Counted from the first letter of the stretch, positions 52,879 through 64,000 are shown. The stretch: 64,000 nucleotides of DNA from Aralia elata (GCA_034770075.1 CM068382.1:9070685-9134684), one strand, 5' to 3'. The notes: generated by a model from the sequence alone, not told the origin. Program-made: numbers and translations.

Positions 52879-54499
52879 GACAACTCATGATGGAATCAAA
52901 AATCAAAATATTAATCAATAACAATTTTGGTTATTGTACACCATCAAAAATATTATCAACCATGTGGTTAATGGTTACTAACAGTAAACAATTATATATT
53001 CATGTATTTACACTCTTTTTGTTTATGTTTCGTTGAAATAAAGCACAACTGAACTCATCTCCATTGTTTGACAACTGAATAAACATTGTAAAGTAACCAA
53101 ATCAATATTAGATAGCAACCAAACTACATGATCTCAGTAACCAGAACATAAACAAAAATTTTACATACTATTGTTTGGTTACCTTCATACTTTAGTTTTT
53201 GTGGGTAATCATTTTGATATGGAGCAATGACACAAGTAAATCTAGGTAACCAAACAATAGTATGAAGAATTAGTTACCTTCATACCTAGAATTGGTACAA
53301 GTAAATCTAGGTAACCATTCAAGTGGTTACCTCTGTATTCAAGAATTGGTTACCTTCATACTATTGTTTGGTTACCTTCATACTTTAGTTTTTGTGAGTA
53401 ACCATTTTAATATGGAGCAATGACACAAGTAAATCTAAGTAACCAAACAATAATATGAAGATAACCAATTCTTGAATGTGCAGTAACTACGACTCTGAAT
53501 TCAACATGGTGACCAATTAAAGACTGCACAAGTAAATTTAGGTAACCAAACACTAGTATGGAGGTAACCAATTTCTGAATGTGTAGTAACTACGGATCAA
53601 TAATTTTTTTCACAAATGAAAATTTTGGATCTCTTCTTTGTCGGATTCGACTACTCTTCTTCTTCTTTCTTCGTGTCTGGTTCACATAAACAAGAAGTCG
53701 TTCACACTAATTTTTTTAATTTGTTGAAGCTGGAGGAGGGATTGAATAATTTGTAGTAGATAGTTGGTTTCCAGATTCTTGGAGCTTCTCGTCAATGACG
53801 GTTTTTAATTTCTTCGTTGCCGGAGCTTTGATTGGTTCCAGATATCTATTTTTTTCGTTGCCGGATTTCTCTATAGCACAAAGTTGGGTTTGATTTGTTC
53901 GTTACCTGACTTTTGTAGAAGAATGTTGATTTCTTCGTATACAACATTAAAAGATGGTTGCCGGATTTGGTTTGGTAACTGTCGAATGAGTTAGTTACTT
54001 CTCCTTGATTTTAGAGATTCTTTATTTATGTGAAACAGAATGATCTAATGTATTTATTGTTTTGCACTCTTTTTGAAATTATTTTGTGGATGCTCTATTC
54101 TTGTAATTATTTTATAAATGTTGTATATTACTGTAAAGAACCCTAAAAAAATGGTAAAACTAACATTTACCCATTATATTTGCACCAATTTGTACAGTGA
54201 CCTATTGAACTTTAAAAAACTGTAATTATCACATTAAACTAATTAAAATTGTGAAATTAAATCATTCCGTCAAATTTATAAAATAGACGTTAATGCTTCC
54301 CTATTTAATTGCCTAAAAGTTAAATTAAAAATAAAGTAAAAGAGAAACTAACTGCCACATAAACATGAAGTGACAGATAAAAACAGGAAGAGTAAAATAA
54401 AAATTTAAAAATTAGACCAAATGAACTTTTAAATTTAAAACCATAAATATTAAAAATCCCCAAAATGGCGTCATCTTCAACTTTTAACCAAATCAATTC
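52879..54499. other. Right arm of the proposed Mutator-like element and spacer
   Basis: AT-rich with many GTAACC/GGTTACC words and repeats such as AAGTAAATCTAGGTAACC (53240, 53298) and TGAAGATAACCAATTCTTGA. A T-rich segment near 53630-53960 repeats TTCTTCGTTGCCGG. No intact gene. Confidence 0.4.
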
Positions 54500-54507
54500 G
54501 ATTCAGG

Positions 54508-55229
54508 CAGGGACGAAGCCAGGATTTAATCTCCGGGGGGGCCAAAATGTTTACCAAGTCATAAATAATTTGACGGGGGTTCGGGGGCAGCGCCCCCGAG
54601 CCAATTTTTTTTAATACTTTTGTACTTTCAGGTCACACACACATATATATATATATAATATTATAGAGAGATATACATATATTGAGAGAATATGAATCAT
54701 ATGTGGTTAAAATTTGACTGACAAAATTATAAAATTTTAATTTGACCCCGTATAATAAAAAATTTATAAAATTTTAGTGGAGTCAATTTATATATAATAC
54801 TTAATTTTTTAAAAATTTACCTTATATTATAAAGTAATTATTTTTTTAGTGCAGTACTATCCAAGTGTTTCTAGTGAGCTTACATTTTCTTTTTCATTTA
54901 GTATGGAGGTAAGAGTTGTCATTTTTTATTTGGGAATTTTATGGGGCAGGTTATAAGCAAGAAGGGCAGGTCTATAATCTATTTATAAGTGTATAAATTT
55001 GGCTAGTTAAGATCAGAATGAGACCGATGTGTAAACTTATATCTTGTTACAAAGAATGTGTTGTGGTCGTTAGTTTGGTAGTAAAGAAATTCATTTTCCT
55101 TTAAAGCATTGCATTTTTCTTAAGGGGGGCCAAAAATAATTTTTTTAAAACTTTGGGGTGGGACTTACAAAATTTTCAAACCTTGGGGGGGCCGTGGCCC
55201 CCTCCAGTCCTAAGCTAGCTTCGTCCCTG
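54508..55229. mobile_element. Non-autonomous hAT element, 722 bp
   Basis: Ends CAGGGACGAAGCCAGG and the inverted CTAGCTTCGTCCCTG, flanked by the exact 8-bp duplication GATTCAGG at 54500-54507 and 55230-55237. This is the signature of hAT elements. The subterminal regions are G-rich (GGGGGGGCC, GGGGTTCGGGGGCAGC) and there is no transposase. Confidence 0.93.
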
Positions 55230-55237
55230 GATTCAGG

Positions 55238-55700
55238 CAACTGTCAAACGGGTCAAAAGTTATAACTATTTAATTTTAATTCTAAATCATACAAATAATA
55301 TGTCAAAATCTTTGTATCGGCGAGACCTAGCATCACATGCAATTTATTTCATAAAAGAAGCCAAAAACAGAGCAAATCTGAGACTGAATATAGATGACAA
55401 TACATGAGTTCTTGTAAATATTTGTCTTTAAAAGTGGATAAAAATGTTAAACCTAGATTTTAATCAAATGGATAACTTATAAAAATTAGGAGATTCTTCT
55501 AAGCTGCATGTAGATTAGGACAAGTTAGGAAATTATAAGCAATATCAATGGAGATTCGGGGGAGAGAGAAAGAACATCAATGGAGATTTGGGGGAGATAA
55601 TTGATTCTGGAGGTGATTTGGGGTGAGAGAAGGAATGGGTCGTGTAGGTAGATTTCAATTTTCATGAATGTTGGGAAAGGTGATAGCGGAGAACCAATTA
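55238..55700. other. AT-rich spacer
   Basis: No gene. AACATCAATGGAGATT(C/T)GGG(G)GGAGA occurs twice in tandem near 55545-55590. Confidence 0.5.
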
Positions 55701-55707
55701 AAGGTGA

Positions 55708-55969
55708 GAATAGTATCCTTTCTGTTCTGTTTCATTTGAAACGGAGAGTCTCCGTTTTATTGATTATTGACTCATAATAATTTAGTTATTATGGTGAAAA
55801 ATCTTTTAAACTTTTAATAATAAAAAAGTGTCGGATTTTTTTTTTAGAATTGATCTAAATATCATTAACTATCTATTAACATATTTGAATCATTACTAAC
55901 TAAATTATTATGAGCCAATAATTAATGAAATGAAGACTCTCCATTTCAAACGAAACAGAGAGGATCCTA
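55708..55969. mobile_element. MITE with long inverted repeats
   Basis: Left arm begins TAGTATCCTTTCTGTT and right arm ends AACAGAGAGGATCCTA, and both carry TTTCATTTGAAACGGAGAGT or the inverted counterpart, plus CTCATAATAATTTAGTTA. The arms match for about 85 bases. No target duplication is evident, so the superfamily is open (Mutator-like is possible). Confidence 0.7.
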
Positions 55970-58185
55970 TTCCTTAAAAGGAGGCCAGTGAAGATGAATA
56001 AAAGAGAGGAAAAAAAAGTTATTTTTTTTAATATGATTTTTCTTTTCCTTTTTTGTCTCAATTATCATATTTTTGCCGGCTAAGTTTTTTTGATGTGTCT
56101 CCTTTTAGTTTTCCTAGTCATTTCTTTTGATTTTTATTTTTTATTTTATTTTCTCGCACAGCCACATAGATAATAAATAAACGTCCATCCAAACTCAATT
56201 TTATATTTTTTGTTAATTCAATTTGCTAATTATAAAAATTAAAAGTTCAATATGTTATCGCACAAAGTAGAACAAATATAGTGAGATAAATGTTAATTTT
56301 GTCAAAAAAAGAAAAGAAAAAAAGAAGAAGAAGTCAACAATTCTATTTTACAAGTTTTGCTTTGTGTATGTTGGTTAAATGAGCTCTGGTTTTTTCTTTC
56401 TTTTAAAATATTTCACCAAAATATTATTATCAATAAAAACTACTAACTTATTAGCCCCTAATTGGCTCATGCGGCATATAATCACGAGGGCTTTGTTATG
56501 CCAATGATTTCTTATAGATAACCTGAATACATGCATTTTGCTCTCTAATTAATGTAGTTAGTTAGGGTACATTATTTATAAGGCATGTTGATGCACACAA
56601 GGATACAGTAGGAGACAATTCAATTTTAAGTCAATAGTCAACTAGTTTAAATTATGTCTAGTTTATTTTGCTTTATTTGGAACACTTCAAGTCTTCAACG
56701 TAATTGCTGGTTAATTGTTTTTACTTAATTTGCAGTAGCTTATTACCAAAATTATATAATAATTAACTACTTATTTGGCGGTCCTCGAGAAAGAAATATT
56801 ACTCCGTTTATAGAACACATAAAATAGATTTTATTATCATTTGTTTAGGGAATTTGATTTCACCTCATTTGTCAAACACCCTAAAAGAATATGGCATAGA
56901 ACAAATTATGACCACAATAGTATTTGATCAAACTTATTCAATAAGAAAAATTCTCACAATTAATCAAAATAGAATCATAATCTCTAATAAACTCTACCAA
57001 ATTAGGACCCAAAAAAAAGAATCTCTGCTAAAATGAGGACCATGAGGGCATTATTATATCACTACGTAGATAGGGAAAAGAGCCGACTAAATGGGGTCAC
57101 GGGTGTGATGGTAGTCAAGTTTTAGGTGACAATACAAATTTATATAATGATTGTTTGAATTTGTCCACTTCCCAAAAACAATCCTCGTGCTCAAGTGGGA
57201 CAAAGCCACTTAATTTTTCAATGCAGCAATTTCTTACCATCCACTTGTTGATGCTTCTTTTCCTCCCCTTGCCGAATTGCAGTTTGAATGTGAGAAATGA
57301 ATGACATCTACATCAATTTATGTTATTATCGGAGCAAAATAGTTTTAAAAACAATTAGGCCCTCTACCTCTTTTCTCTATATTTTCTCTAAGCAAAAACT
57401 CTAACCTCCATCTGAATCTGAGTAGGGCTCTTCTTTTATAATAGAATTCATTTTTCCTTTTTGTGGAACTTGTTTTCTCTATAATAATAGAGTTTATTTT
57501 TCTTTTACGTGAGACATTAATTTCTCCATGATTATATCATTTCTTAGGAGACTTTGCTTTCTCTGAGATTTTTTTAAATTTTATTTTCATTCATAAGAAT
57601 TTTTCCGACCCATAAATAGTTGAAAATAGATTTTTCAGATTTGAGTGTGGTTTTATCATGATAGCTGGTTCTTACTTTGCTCGCATTGAAAAATTGTTTA
57701 AATCTGCAAATTATGTTATACTTTTGGAATATGGTTGTTTTTTAAGAGTATATCTTATGTCCACTAACTGTTATTACGATTGTCCCTTTTCTTGATTATA
57801 TGTTATTATTAAGTTTGAAAGGATTATTATTTTTATTCTTTAATTTGTAATTTTTTTATCGTTTGTAATAAATTATAATTTTAATATATTTCGATCCATT
57901 AGATTGTTTGATAAAAAAACAAAAAACAAGTAGGCTGTCTTAATTTGCGAGGACTAGTTTCAAAGAATTATTTTTATAGATTACAGAATCGTTGATTGCT
58001 GATATTCTCATTATCCTTTAAAAATCTGCACACGTGTTGGTGTAAGAGGATTGCGTATCGAATTTGTTGAGAATATTGATGTTTTTGTCTTAAAATTTTT
58101 AATTCCAAATTATCATTTACGAGTTATTTATATGCTCCCTCCTTTAAACATTAACGACACATTTTTTATTTTTTGAATTTGTGAA
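55970..58185. other. AT-rich intergenic DNA without recognised genes
   Basis: Only short frames with biased composition. An end-like word CTCCCTCCTTTAAACATT at about 58137 may be a MITE fragment. Nothing else supported. Confidence 0.5.
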
Positions 58186-59646
58186 CAATCTATCTATATG
58201 ACTATATCTATATAAATATATAATAAGATAAAATATACTTTTTTGGTCTTTATTTTTGATATAGGCCTAGAATCGCCATTGATATAAGTCTAAAATTTAA
58301 CTATAACTAAAACACTTATTAAAGTCTTCCTAAATTTATTTTATTTTTATTTTAAAACAATCCAATAACTACTAATAAAACCCAAACTTAATATCTACGA
58401 CTCTTCTTGATTTTTTGGTCTTAACCCGTGATTTTTGGTATGGGATAAAATTTAACTATAAGTAAAACACTTTTTAAAATCTCCCTAAATTTATTTTATT
58501 TATTTTAAAACAATTCAAAAAATTACTAATAAAACTCAAACTTAATAGGACTCTTTATATATGTTCTATGAAATTTTTGATTGATTCCAGTAATTATCTT
58601 CCGATCCTAACAAAATAAGATTATGGTGTAAGATTTAATAATAAATTATGAAATAATAAAATCAAATTAAATTATATGCAATTAATAAGTTAAGTTGTGA
58701 AATTATTCACTAGTAAAAAAAATTAATAGTTAATGTTAAAGAACCAAAATTCTTTTGATAGTCCTACAAACTTCATTGTTAGCTTATTATTCTACAATAA
58801 TTTTATCATATAGTTCTTTATTTCTTAGTCATACAATAAATTTTAACTTTAAAAACATGTTTAGGATTTTACTTTACTCAACTTTGAACTCTAAATAATT
58901 AATATTAAAATATAAGAACAAAATTATGATTATATATAAATTGATATAAGAGACATTTAGTTAATTAATGTTAAAAATAATTATGACTTATATATTGTAA
59001 ATAAAACTTTAATTAATTTTTAAGACTTAAAGTCATAATGGTAATTTATTATTCTACAACAATTTTTTTATTTCTAAATAATTATATTAAAAATAAAAAA
59101 AAAATATTACAAGAAAATAATAATTAATATTAAAAAATGTAATATATATCACAAAGTATATTAATGCTTAAACTTTAATTACTAATTTTATTTTGGATAG
59201 GAGATCTTTAGTTAATTAATGTTAAAAAAAATTCTCGTTAATTTATATATAGTTATGAAAATTTAGTTACCATTAAAAATAAAAAAACCATGATGATAAC
59301 TTATTATTTTACAATAATTTTTTGTTATATAGAATTCCTTAAACACCAAGTTTAAGTTTTTAGGTTCTATTCATTTTTTAACTCTAGAGAATTATACATA
59401 AATTTGAAAGATAGAACATAAAAACTAAATATTAAATTTTAAAACTATATAAACTAAATATTAAATAAAAAAATAAATACATTACTAACACTCAATTGCA
59501 AGTCCTTAATAATTGTTTGTTTGAACAAAATTTGTAATCATTATAATAATAATAAATTAAATTCAAATAAAATATTTTATAATCATTATATATATAAAAT
59601 AATTTATTTAAAAAATAAACCCGTACTTCGCGGGGCACTTAGCTAG
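58186..59646 (+). mobile_element. Likely non-autonomous Helitron
   Basis: The 3' end has a GC hairpin in AT-rich sequence, CCCGTACTTCGCGGGG (59620-59635), followed 7 bases later by CTAG and then T; CTRR after a short hairpin is the Helitron terminus. A plausible 5' end, TCTATCTATATGACT, lies near 58186 (Helitrons start with TC). The body is extremely AT-rich and non-coding. The 3' end is fairly convincing; the 5' end is a guess. Confidence 0.5.
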
Positions 59647-59741
59647 TGCTAACCTTAATGAGTTGTTCACAGAAGTAATAGTTTAAGGTAGTATCAAATA
59701 GTTTCCTTTATGTAAATAGTTCATAGCACAAAATTATTTAA

Positions 59742-59999
59742 TACTCCATTATTTTTAAAATATAAGATCATTATTAACCTTTTAAAGTTAACTTAAGATA
59801 TTTTTAAATTTAAAATAAAAATTAATATGTTTAATTTTAGTTAATATAATAATAAATATTATAAACTATCTAAAACATACTGTTAATTATAATACTTATT
59901 GTTTCGTAGTTTTTAACGAATCTTATCAATTTTGAGTTAAAATGTTTGAAATTAACCTTCAAAAATTAATAATAATTTTAGAATTTAAAAAGGATGAAT
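59742..59999. mobile_element. MITE with inverted repeats of about 50 bp
   Basis: Left end TACTCCATTATTTTTAAAA with AAGATCATTATTAACC is inverted at about 59945-59999 (AATTAATAATAATTTTAGAA, AAGGATGAATTA). Same family as the fragments at 6350 and about 60330. Confidence 0.6.
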
Positions 60000-60791
60000 T
60001 ATTTATTAAAAGACTAAATAATCCAATATTTCTTCTGAGATTCCTTATCATGTTATGAGTTACGAGGTATGTTGTATTAACAGCAACCCCCATTTTAGCA
60101 AGCAAAACTTTCTTCGTCTAAATTGATGATATTGGGCCGTTAGCCTTCTCTTTCAAAGCACAATCTCTTCTCCTTCCACTTATTTCCCAGAAATGGGGAC
60201 ACTATTTATACTGTTATACACTCACTTCCTTCCGCACTACTCTAAGATAAAGTCAACTGACGATAATAAATTGTATAACTAATTGTACTTTTTAGAAAGT
60301 TTATAATTTTTTGAATTGTACCATACCATCTCCGTTTTAAATTGTAAGATTATTACTGACTTTTGAAAGTTAATTTGAAATATTTTCAAACTTAAAATTG
60401 AGATGATTTTTCAAAAATGATAAAACAATAAATCTTACAAATGAGTAGTACTTTTTAGATGGCTTACAAATTTCAGCATTTGTCTGTAGACTAACATTAA
60501 AGAAATTCATGCCGACATAAGTTTTAAAATGTCTTAAGTTGACTTATATATCTTGATTTTATTAAGTCAATTTGTGAATTTTAAAATTTAAAATATAAAA
60601 CATTTTATTTTATTTCAATATAATCAACTATAACTATTGTAAACAATTATTATTAATTAATATAGTTATCAATTTTAAACTTTAAGATTTCATCAATAGA
60701 CTTCAAAATATAAAAATATATCCCTAATTTTGGGACGAAAAGAGCAGTTTCATAATATAGGGTTATCCTTTTGGTAAAAAGTTAATAGCAC
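60000..60791. other. AT-rich stretch with a diverged duplicate and MITE fragments
   Basis: 60082-60240 resembles 60993-61147 (shared GCAACCCCCAT, ACTTTCTTCGTCT, TTGGGCCGTT, CCTTCCGCAC). MITE-like words lie at about 60330 and 60475. No gene. Confidence 0.5.
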
Positions 60792-60955
60792 AAATTTAGG
60801 CTGTTGATAATGTCACAACAATAATTTTGTTGTCACGGCAAATATGTATTTAATGATATTTTTACATTTGTTTTAACAATACTTTAAACTTTTAGCGACA
60901 AATATTGCTTTGACAGTAAAATTATTGCTCTTGCATTATTAATAGCCCAAATTTA
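60792..60955. mobile_element. Small MITE, 164 bp
   Basis: Begins AAATTTAGGCTGTTGATAATG and ends CATTATTAATAGCCCAAATTT, with AACAATAATTTTGTTGTCA inverted as TGACAGTAAAATTATTGCTC. It would fold into a hairpin. Confidence 0.6.
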
Positions 60956-61147
60956 TTGTGAATAATGAAAGGAGAAAATTTATTAAAATTAAGGGCAACC
61001 CCCATGTTACACTTGGAAAGAAAAACTTTCTTCGTCTTACGGATGATGTTGGGCCGTTGGCCTTGTCTTTCAAACCACAATCCCTCCTCCTTCCGATTGT
61101 TTCCCAGAGATTGGGACAATACTTGTATACTCCATTCCTTCCGCACG

Positions 61148-61417
61148 ATCAGGTTTGACTATTTCAGGTATTTTTAAATTTAAAATTAATGTGATTCACT
61201 TAAAATTTGAGAATAATAAATTTTATACTTTTTAAAAAGTTTACATATTTTATAATTGTGTTGGTTTGATTAAACGAATTCATATCGATTTTAAATTTTT
61301 TTTAAAATGTGACGAATAAGTTTTAAAAAATTAAAACTCATCTTATATTTTGAAAAAAACGAGTACAGTATATATGGATCTTAGTATCTTTTGATCCCCA
61401 CTTTGTCATATCTTGTA
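61148..61417. other. AT-rich spacer
   Basis: No gene recognised; MITE-like ends with AAATTTAAAATTAATGTGATTC near 61170 lack a clear partner. Confidence 0.4.
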
Positions 61418-61752
61418 ATGGTTTCTTTTTGACATACCGTATCCATCTGCACCACTTTTCAAATGAAATGAAACCTATGCTTTTTCTTTTTATTTTTTTA
61501 TGTAACTTTTGGGCATTTAAAAGTTTATTAATCATCTGTTCACACACTATATATTAACTCTTGATGTGATTAGCATTTGAATGGTTTCTTTTTGACATAT
61601 CGTAGCCAGATGCAAACACTTTTCAAATGAAATGAAAGCTATGCTTTTTTTCTCTGTCTTTTTCTTTTTTATGTAACTTCTGGGCATTTAAAAGTTTATT
61701 AATCATCTGTTCACACACTATATATTAGCTGCTTGATGTGATTAGCATTTGA
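61418..61752. repeat. Direct tandem duplication, 163 and 172 bp
   Basis: Unit 1 is 61418-61580 and unit 2 is 61581-61752; both start ATGGTTTCTTTTTGACATA and end GATGTGATTAGCATTTGA. They differ by a few substitutions and by T-tract length. Confidence 0.9.
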
Positions 61753-62561
61753 ATCCTGTTATGTATTGCAATAAAATTTATGTCGAATTATAATTATGTA
61801 GGTTATCAATACAATAGGAATTATTGAAGGGTCCTACTTATTATACATCTCTCTAAAAAAAATTATCATTAATACTTTATTCACATAATTGACAATCAAA
61901 ATAAATATTCGCAATTAGCATTTTTGGTAATGGGTCTAAAAGTACTCCATCTCTGATCTTGTAGTCATTTGCATGTATTAGATTGTGTTACTACAAGAAG
62001 CTTTCTTTGCAATATGCTTATGCTCCACTACATGCACATATATATACTTTTTTAATTCCTTTATTACAAGAACAGTTTTATTCAAATTTGTAGTGCTTGG
62101 CTGCTTGTACAGAACAGTTTTTTGGTCAGCTACTGGTTGTGAAAGCGAATAAACACCTGGATTAAATCAGGCATTGGAAAAAAACAGTGCAAATACAAGC
62201 TTGTGCAATAAAAGACTAGGAATATATCAACCATGTGAAGAAACTAACAGAGATATGTTGAATAGTACATATCAAATTCTAAAGATGCTAACCTAAAAAA
62301 ATAGAGTAATTGAGAGAGAGGAGGAAGAGTAATTAATTAGTGCATGAGTAGTAATGAAATTTCAAATCAACATTAATTACCTAACATTATAATTAATGAG
62401 TTTTCTTAATACGTGTAATTATGTCTTAAACAACTTACACAATTGAAAGGAGGGAGTATTTTTGAAGCACTTTTCATACATATGGAACAAACTAAAAGGA
62501 AAAGCATGACCTGACCTTTCAAAAGGAAGGTAACTGGAATGCAATTTGTCCTTCATTTGCT
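61753..62561. other. Downstream flank of transporter 3
   Basis: Resembles the flank of transporter 1 in at least two places (about 62022-62080 and 62170-62200, GTGAAGAAACTAACAGAGA), so the duplication unit reached beyond the gene. No gene. Confidence 0.5.
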
Positions 62562-64000
62562 TTAGCTTTTTTCTTCACAATTCTCAGCTGCTTCTGCGTT
62601 CTCCCTGAACTTCTTATATATGTCACTTTTATAAAAATGTCGAGTTCTTGCTCCCAAAAGCAATGAGACAAGAGCTCCAAATAATGCAGCAGCTGCCAAA
62701 ATTATGAAAGATAGCCTATAACAGTTGGAACCAATGCAAGTCAATTCCTTCTTCAACGATCTTTGAATTTTCTTCCTCGAAAGCTCCTTCAACGCCTCGT
62801 GATCATAAAGGACCCCGGTGATTTTCACACTTAGTATATATGAACCAAATGGAGAAGCCAACTGCCCAATATTGAACAATGTAGCATAGTGCTTTAGGCC
62901 AAATAGCTCTGATATTGTGGCAGTAAGTATTGTGTATTGTGCTCCTAATGAGAATCCGATTATAACAGATGCAATGTACACTGAACCTTGGATTGGGAAG
63001 GCAATGAGGAGGTGTCCAATGCAGGACAAGCAGAGGACTAACGCGGTCATTAGGGGCCTGGGAAATTTAAACTTAACCAGTAGTTTTTCGGAGACTAAAC
63101 CAGCAAAAATCCTTCCAAAGTAATTCCATATGCTTACTAGAGATATGAATGAATTTATGGTTTTTTTCTCATATCCTAGTGATTCTCCAATTTGACCCAA
63201 GTTGTCAGACGCGGTTAAACTTGAGCCTATTCCACTAGCTGTTGCAATTAATAGCATTAGCATGTCCATACTAAAAAGTGCTTGTAAGATTGTGTAATCT
63301 TCCCCCCTTGGTGGTTTATTAAGCCAAGATGTTTTGGGCTTCTCTTCTGCTTGTGTGGTAGATATTAGCCTCGACGAATGTGGAATCTCGACTGTTATTG
63401 TGGTAGGACTAATGGGATTTTTCTTTTGGTTCCAAAGAAGTAATTCTTCCCTAAAAACAATAAGAAGAGGGGAAAAGAGTACGACACAAACCAAAGTGGC
63501 ACTTGCAGCATAAGCTGCCCGAGGAAAAGGAACTAATTTTTGAGTTATAGTCATAACCATGAGAAATAATGCTAGCACAATTGATACATATAGGAAATGG
63601 TACAAAACTCTGACCTCATTGGGTTGCCTAACAACCTTCATAGTCCGAATTGCATAAACAAATACCAGAGATATAGCAGCCGGAAGCCAAGCAATGAGAA
63701 GGATAAGAGACTTGGGATCATTTCCATAGAGGGCTAAGTAAATTTGTGTAGTGAGAGCACCACTTAGCCCACCAAAACCTTTCAAGACACCTAACAAGAT
63801 TCCTCGATTCTCGGGGAAATTTTTGACACAAGTAACAAGAACTCCAGTGTTTGCAAAGTTGAGAGAATTGGCTGCAATGAACATATACATGCACATCTGC
63901 CAAACCTTTGGCTTGGCGATTTTGCTAGTGACAACTAGCCAGATCATGAAGTAACCTACAAAATTCATGGATGAGCCGGTTAAGAGAAGAAACCATGTTG
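62562..64000 (-). CDS. Nodulin-like major facilitator transporter (NFD4-like), copy 3 (5' end outside window)
   Basis: The open frame reaches the window edge; the codons before the methionine at 63968 read TWFLLLTGSS, which matches copy 1 in register, so that methionine is internal and about 95 N-terminal residues lie outside. Seen are NSLNFANTGVLVTCVKNFPE, GLSGALTTQIYLALYGND, RGEDYTILQALFSMDMLML, WNYFGRIFAGLVSEK, GFSLGAQYTILTATISE and an acidic tail. It is much closer to copy 1 than to copy 2. No break is seen, so it is probably functional. Substrate unknown; a polytopic membrane protein. Confidence 0.93.
   Translation of the reverse strand, partial: TWFLLLTGSSMNFVGYFMIWLVVTSKIAKPKVWQMCMYMFIAANSLNFANTGVLVTCVKNFPENRGILLGVLKGFGGLSGALTTQIYLALYGNDPKSLILLIAWLPAAISLVFVYAIRTMKVVRQPNEVRVLYHFLYVSIVLALFLMVMTITQKLVPFPRAAYAASATLVCVVLFSPLLIVFREELLLWNQKKNPISPTTITVEIPHSSRLISTTQAEEKPKTSWLNKPPRGEDYTILQALFSMDMLMLLIATASGIGSSLTASDNLGQIGESLGYEKKTINSFISLVSIWNYFGRIFAGLVSEKLLVKFKFPRPLMTALVLCLSCIGHLLIAFPIQGSVYIASVIIGFSLGAQYTILTATISELFGLKHYATLFNIGQLASPFGSYILSVKITGVLYDHEALKELSRKKIQRSLKKELTCIGSNCYRLSFIILAAAALFGALVSLLLGARTRHFYKSDIYKKFRENAEAAENCEEKS

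Larger units (their letters stand above)
25847..54172. mobile_element. Possible Mutator-like element carrying the whole retrotransposon nest
   Basis: The left end starts GGGACATTTACACTT and the right end, read inverted, starts GGGTAAATGTTAGTTTTACC. About 30-60 bases in, both carry the pattern AATAATTACAAAAAT, then CATCC, then AAAATAATT.CAAAA, so the arms are imperfect inverted repeats over roughly 45 bases (about four in five matching by eye). No 9-bp target duplication is visible. Without the retroelements the body would be about 3 kb of AT-rich, GTTACC-rich sequence. A CT-rich leader and an ATG at 26141 might be captured gene sequence. Weakly supported. Confidence 0.35.

Noticed and set aside
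1..64000. Search for a new defence, biosynthetic or signalling system
   Set aside because: Apart from one partial unknown gene and three related transporters, all recognisable coding sequence belongs to retrotransposons. I do not see a multi-gene host system.

Overview
The window is nuclear DNA of a flowering plant, most likely a eudicot. It is AT-rich and has intron-containing genes, plant-only retrotransposon lineages (Ty3/gypsy elements with a second, archaeal-type RNase H) and plant MITE families. Host genes are few. Three minus-strand copies of a nodulin-like (NFD4-like) major facilitator gene lie at 8.9-10.6, 23.4-25.2 and 62.6-64 kb; the last runs off the right edge. The 5' end of an unrelated small intron-containing gene leaves the left edge. 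Nearly everything else is transposon.

Layout. 0.1-1.0 kb: first exons of an unknown gene. 2.5 kb: a Mutator-type MITE with 9-bp target duplication. 3.26-6.02 kb: a 2.76-kb solo LTR in a GGT-rich microsatellite, with 5-bp duplication. 6.7-7.4 kb: one Mariner-type MITE nested in another. 8.9-10.6 kb: transporter 1. 12.41-21.97 kb: a Tat-lineage Ty3/gypsy element (called D here) with identical 446-bp LTRs, gag-pol on the minus strand and a spliced antisense ORF on the plus strand. 22.2 kb: a dead LINE 3' end. 23.4-25.2 kb: transporter 2. 25.8-54.2 kb: a nest of elements. 54.5-60.9 kb: a hAT MITE, other MITEs and a likely Helitron end. 62.6-64 kb: transporter 3.

The nest can be taken apart because each LTR element has an exact 5-bp target duplication. 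A possible Mutator-like element (25.85-54.17 kb) received an Ogre-like Ty3/gypsy element (A, 27522-52873, duplication ATATT). A then received a chromovirus-like Ty3/gypsy element (B, 29805-36661, duplication CAGCC, inside A's minisatellite) and a Ty1/copia element (C, 40930-50417, duplication TGACC). LTR comparison by eye gives the order A (oldest), B, C; D, outside the nest, is the youngest with no LTR differences.

No defence cluster, operon or RNA gene was recognised. The most unusual signals are the spliced antisense gene in D, the many frameshifts in elements whose LTRs are nearly identical, the pol reading frame of B running 260 bases into its own 3' LTR next to an array of GC-rich hairpins, and composite minisatellites inside the Ogre-like element. 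Element letters A-D are used throughout.
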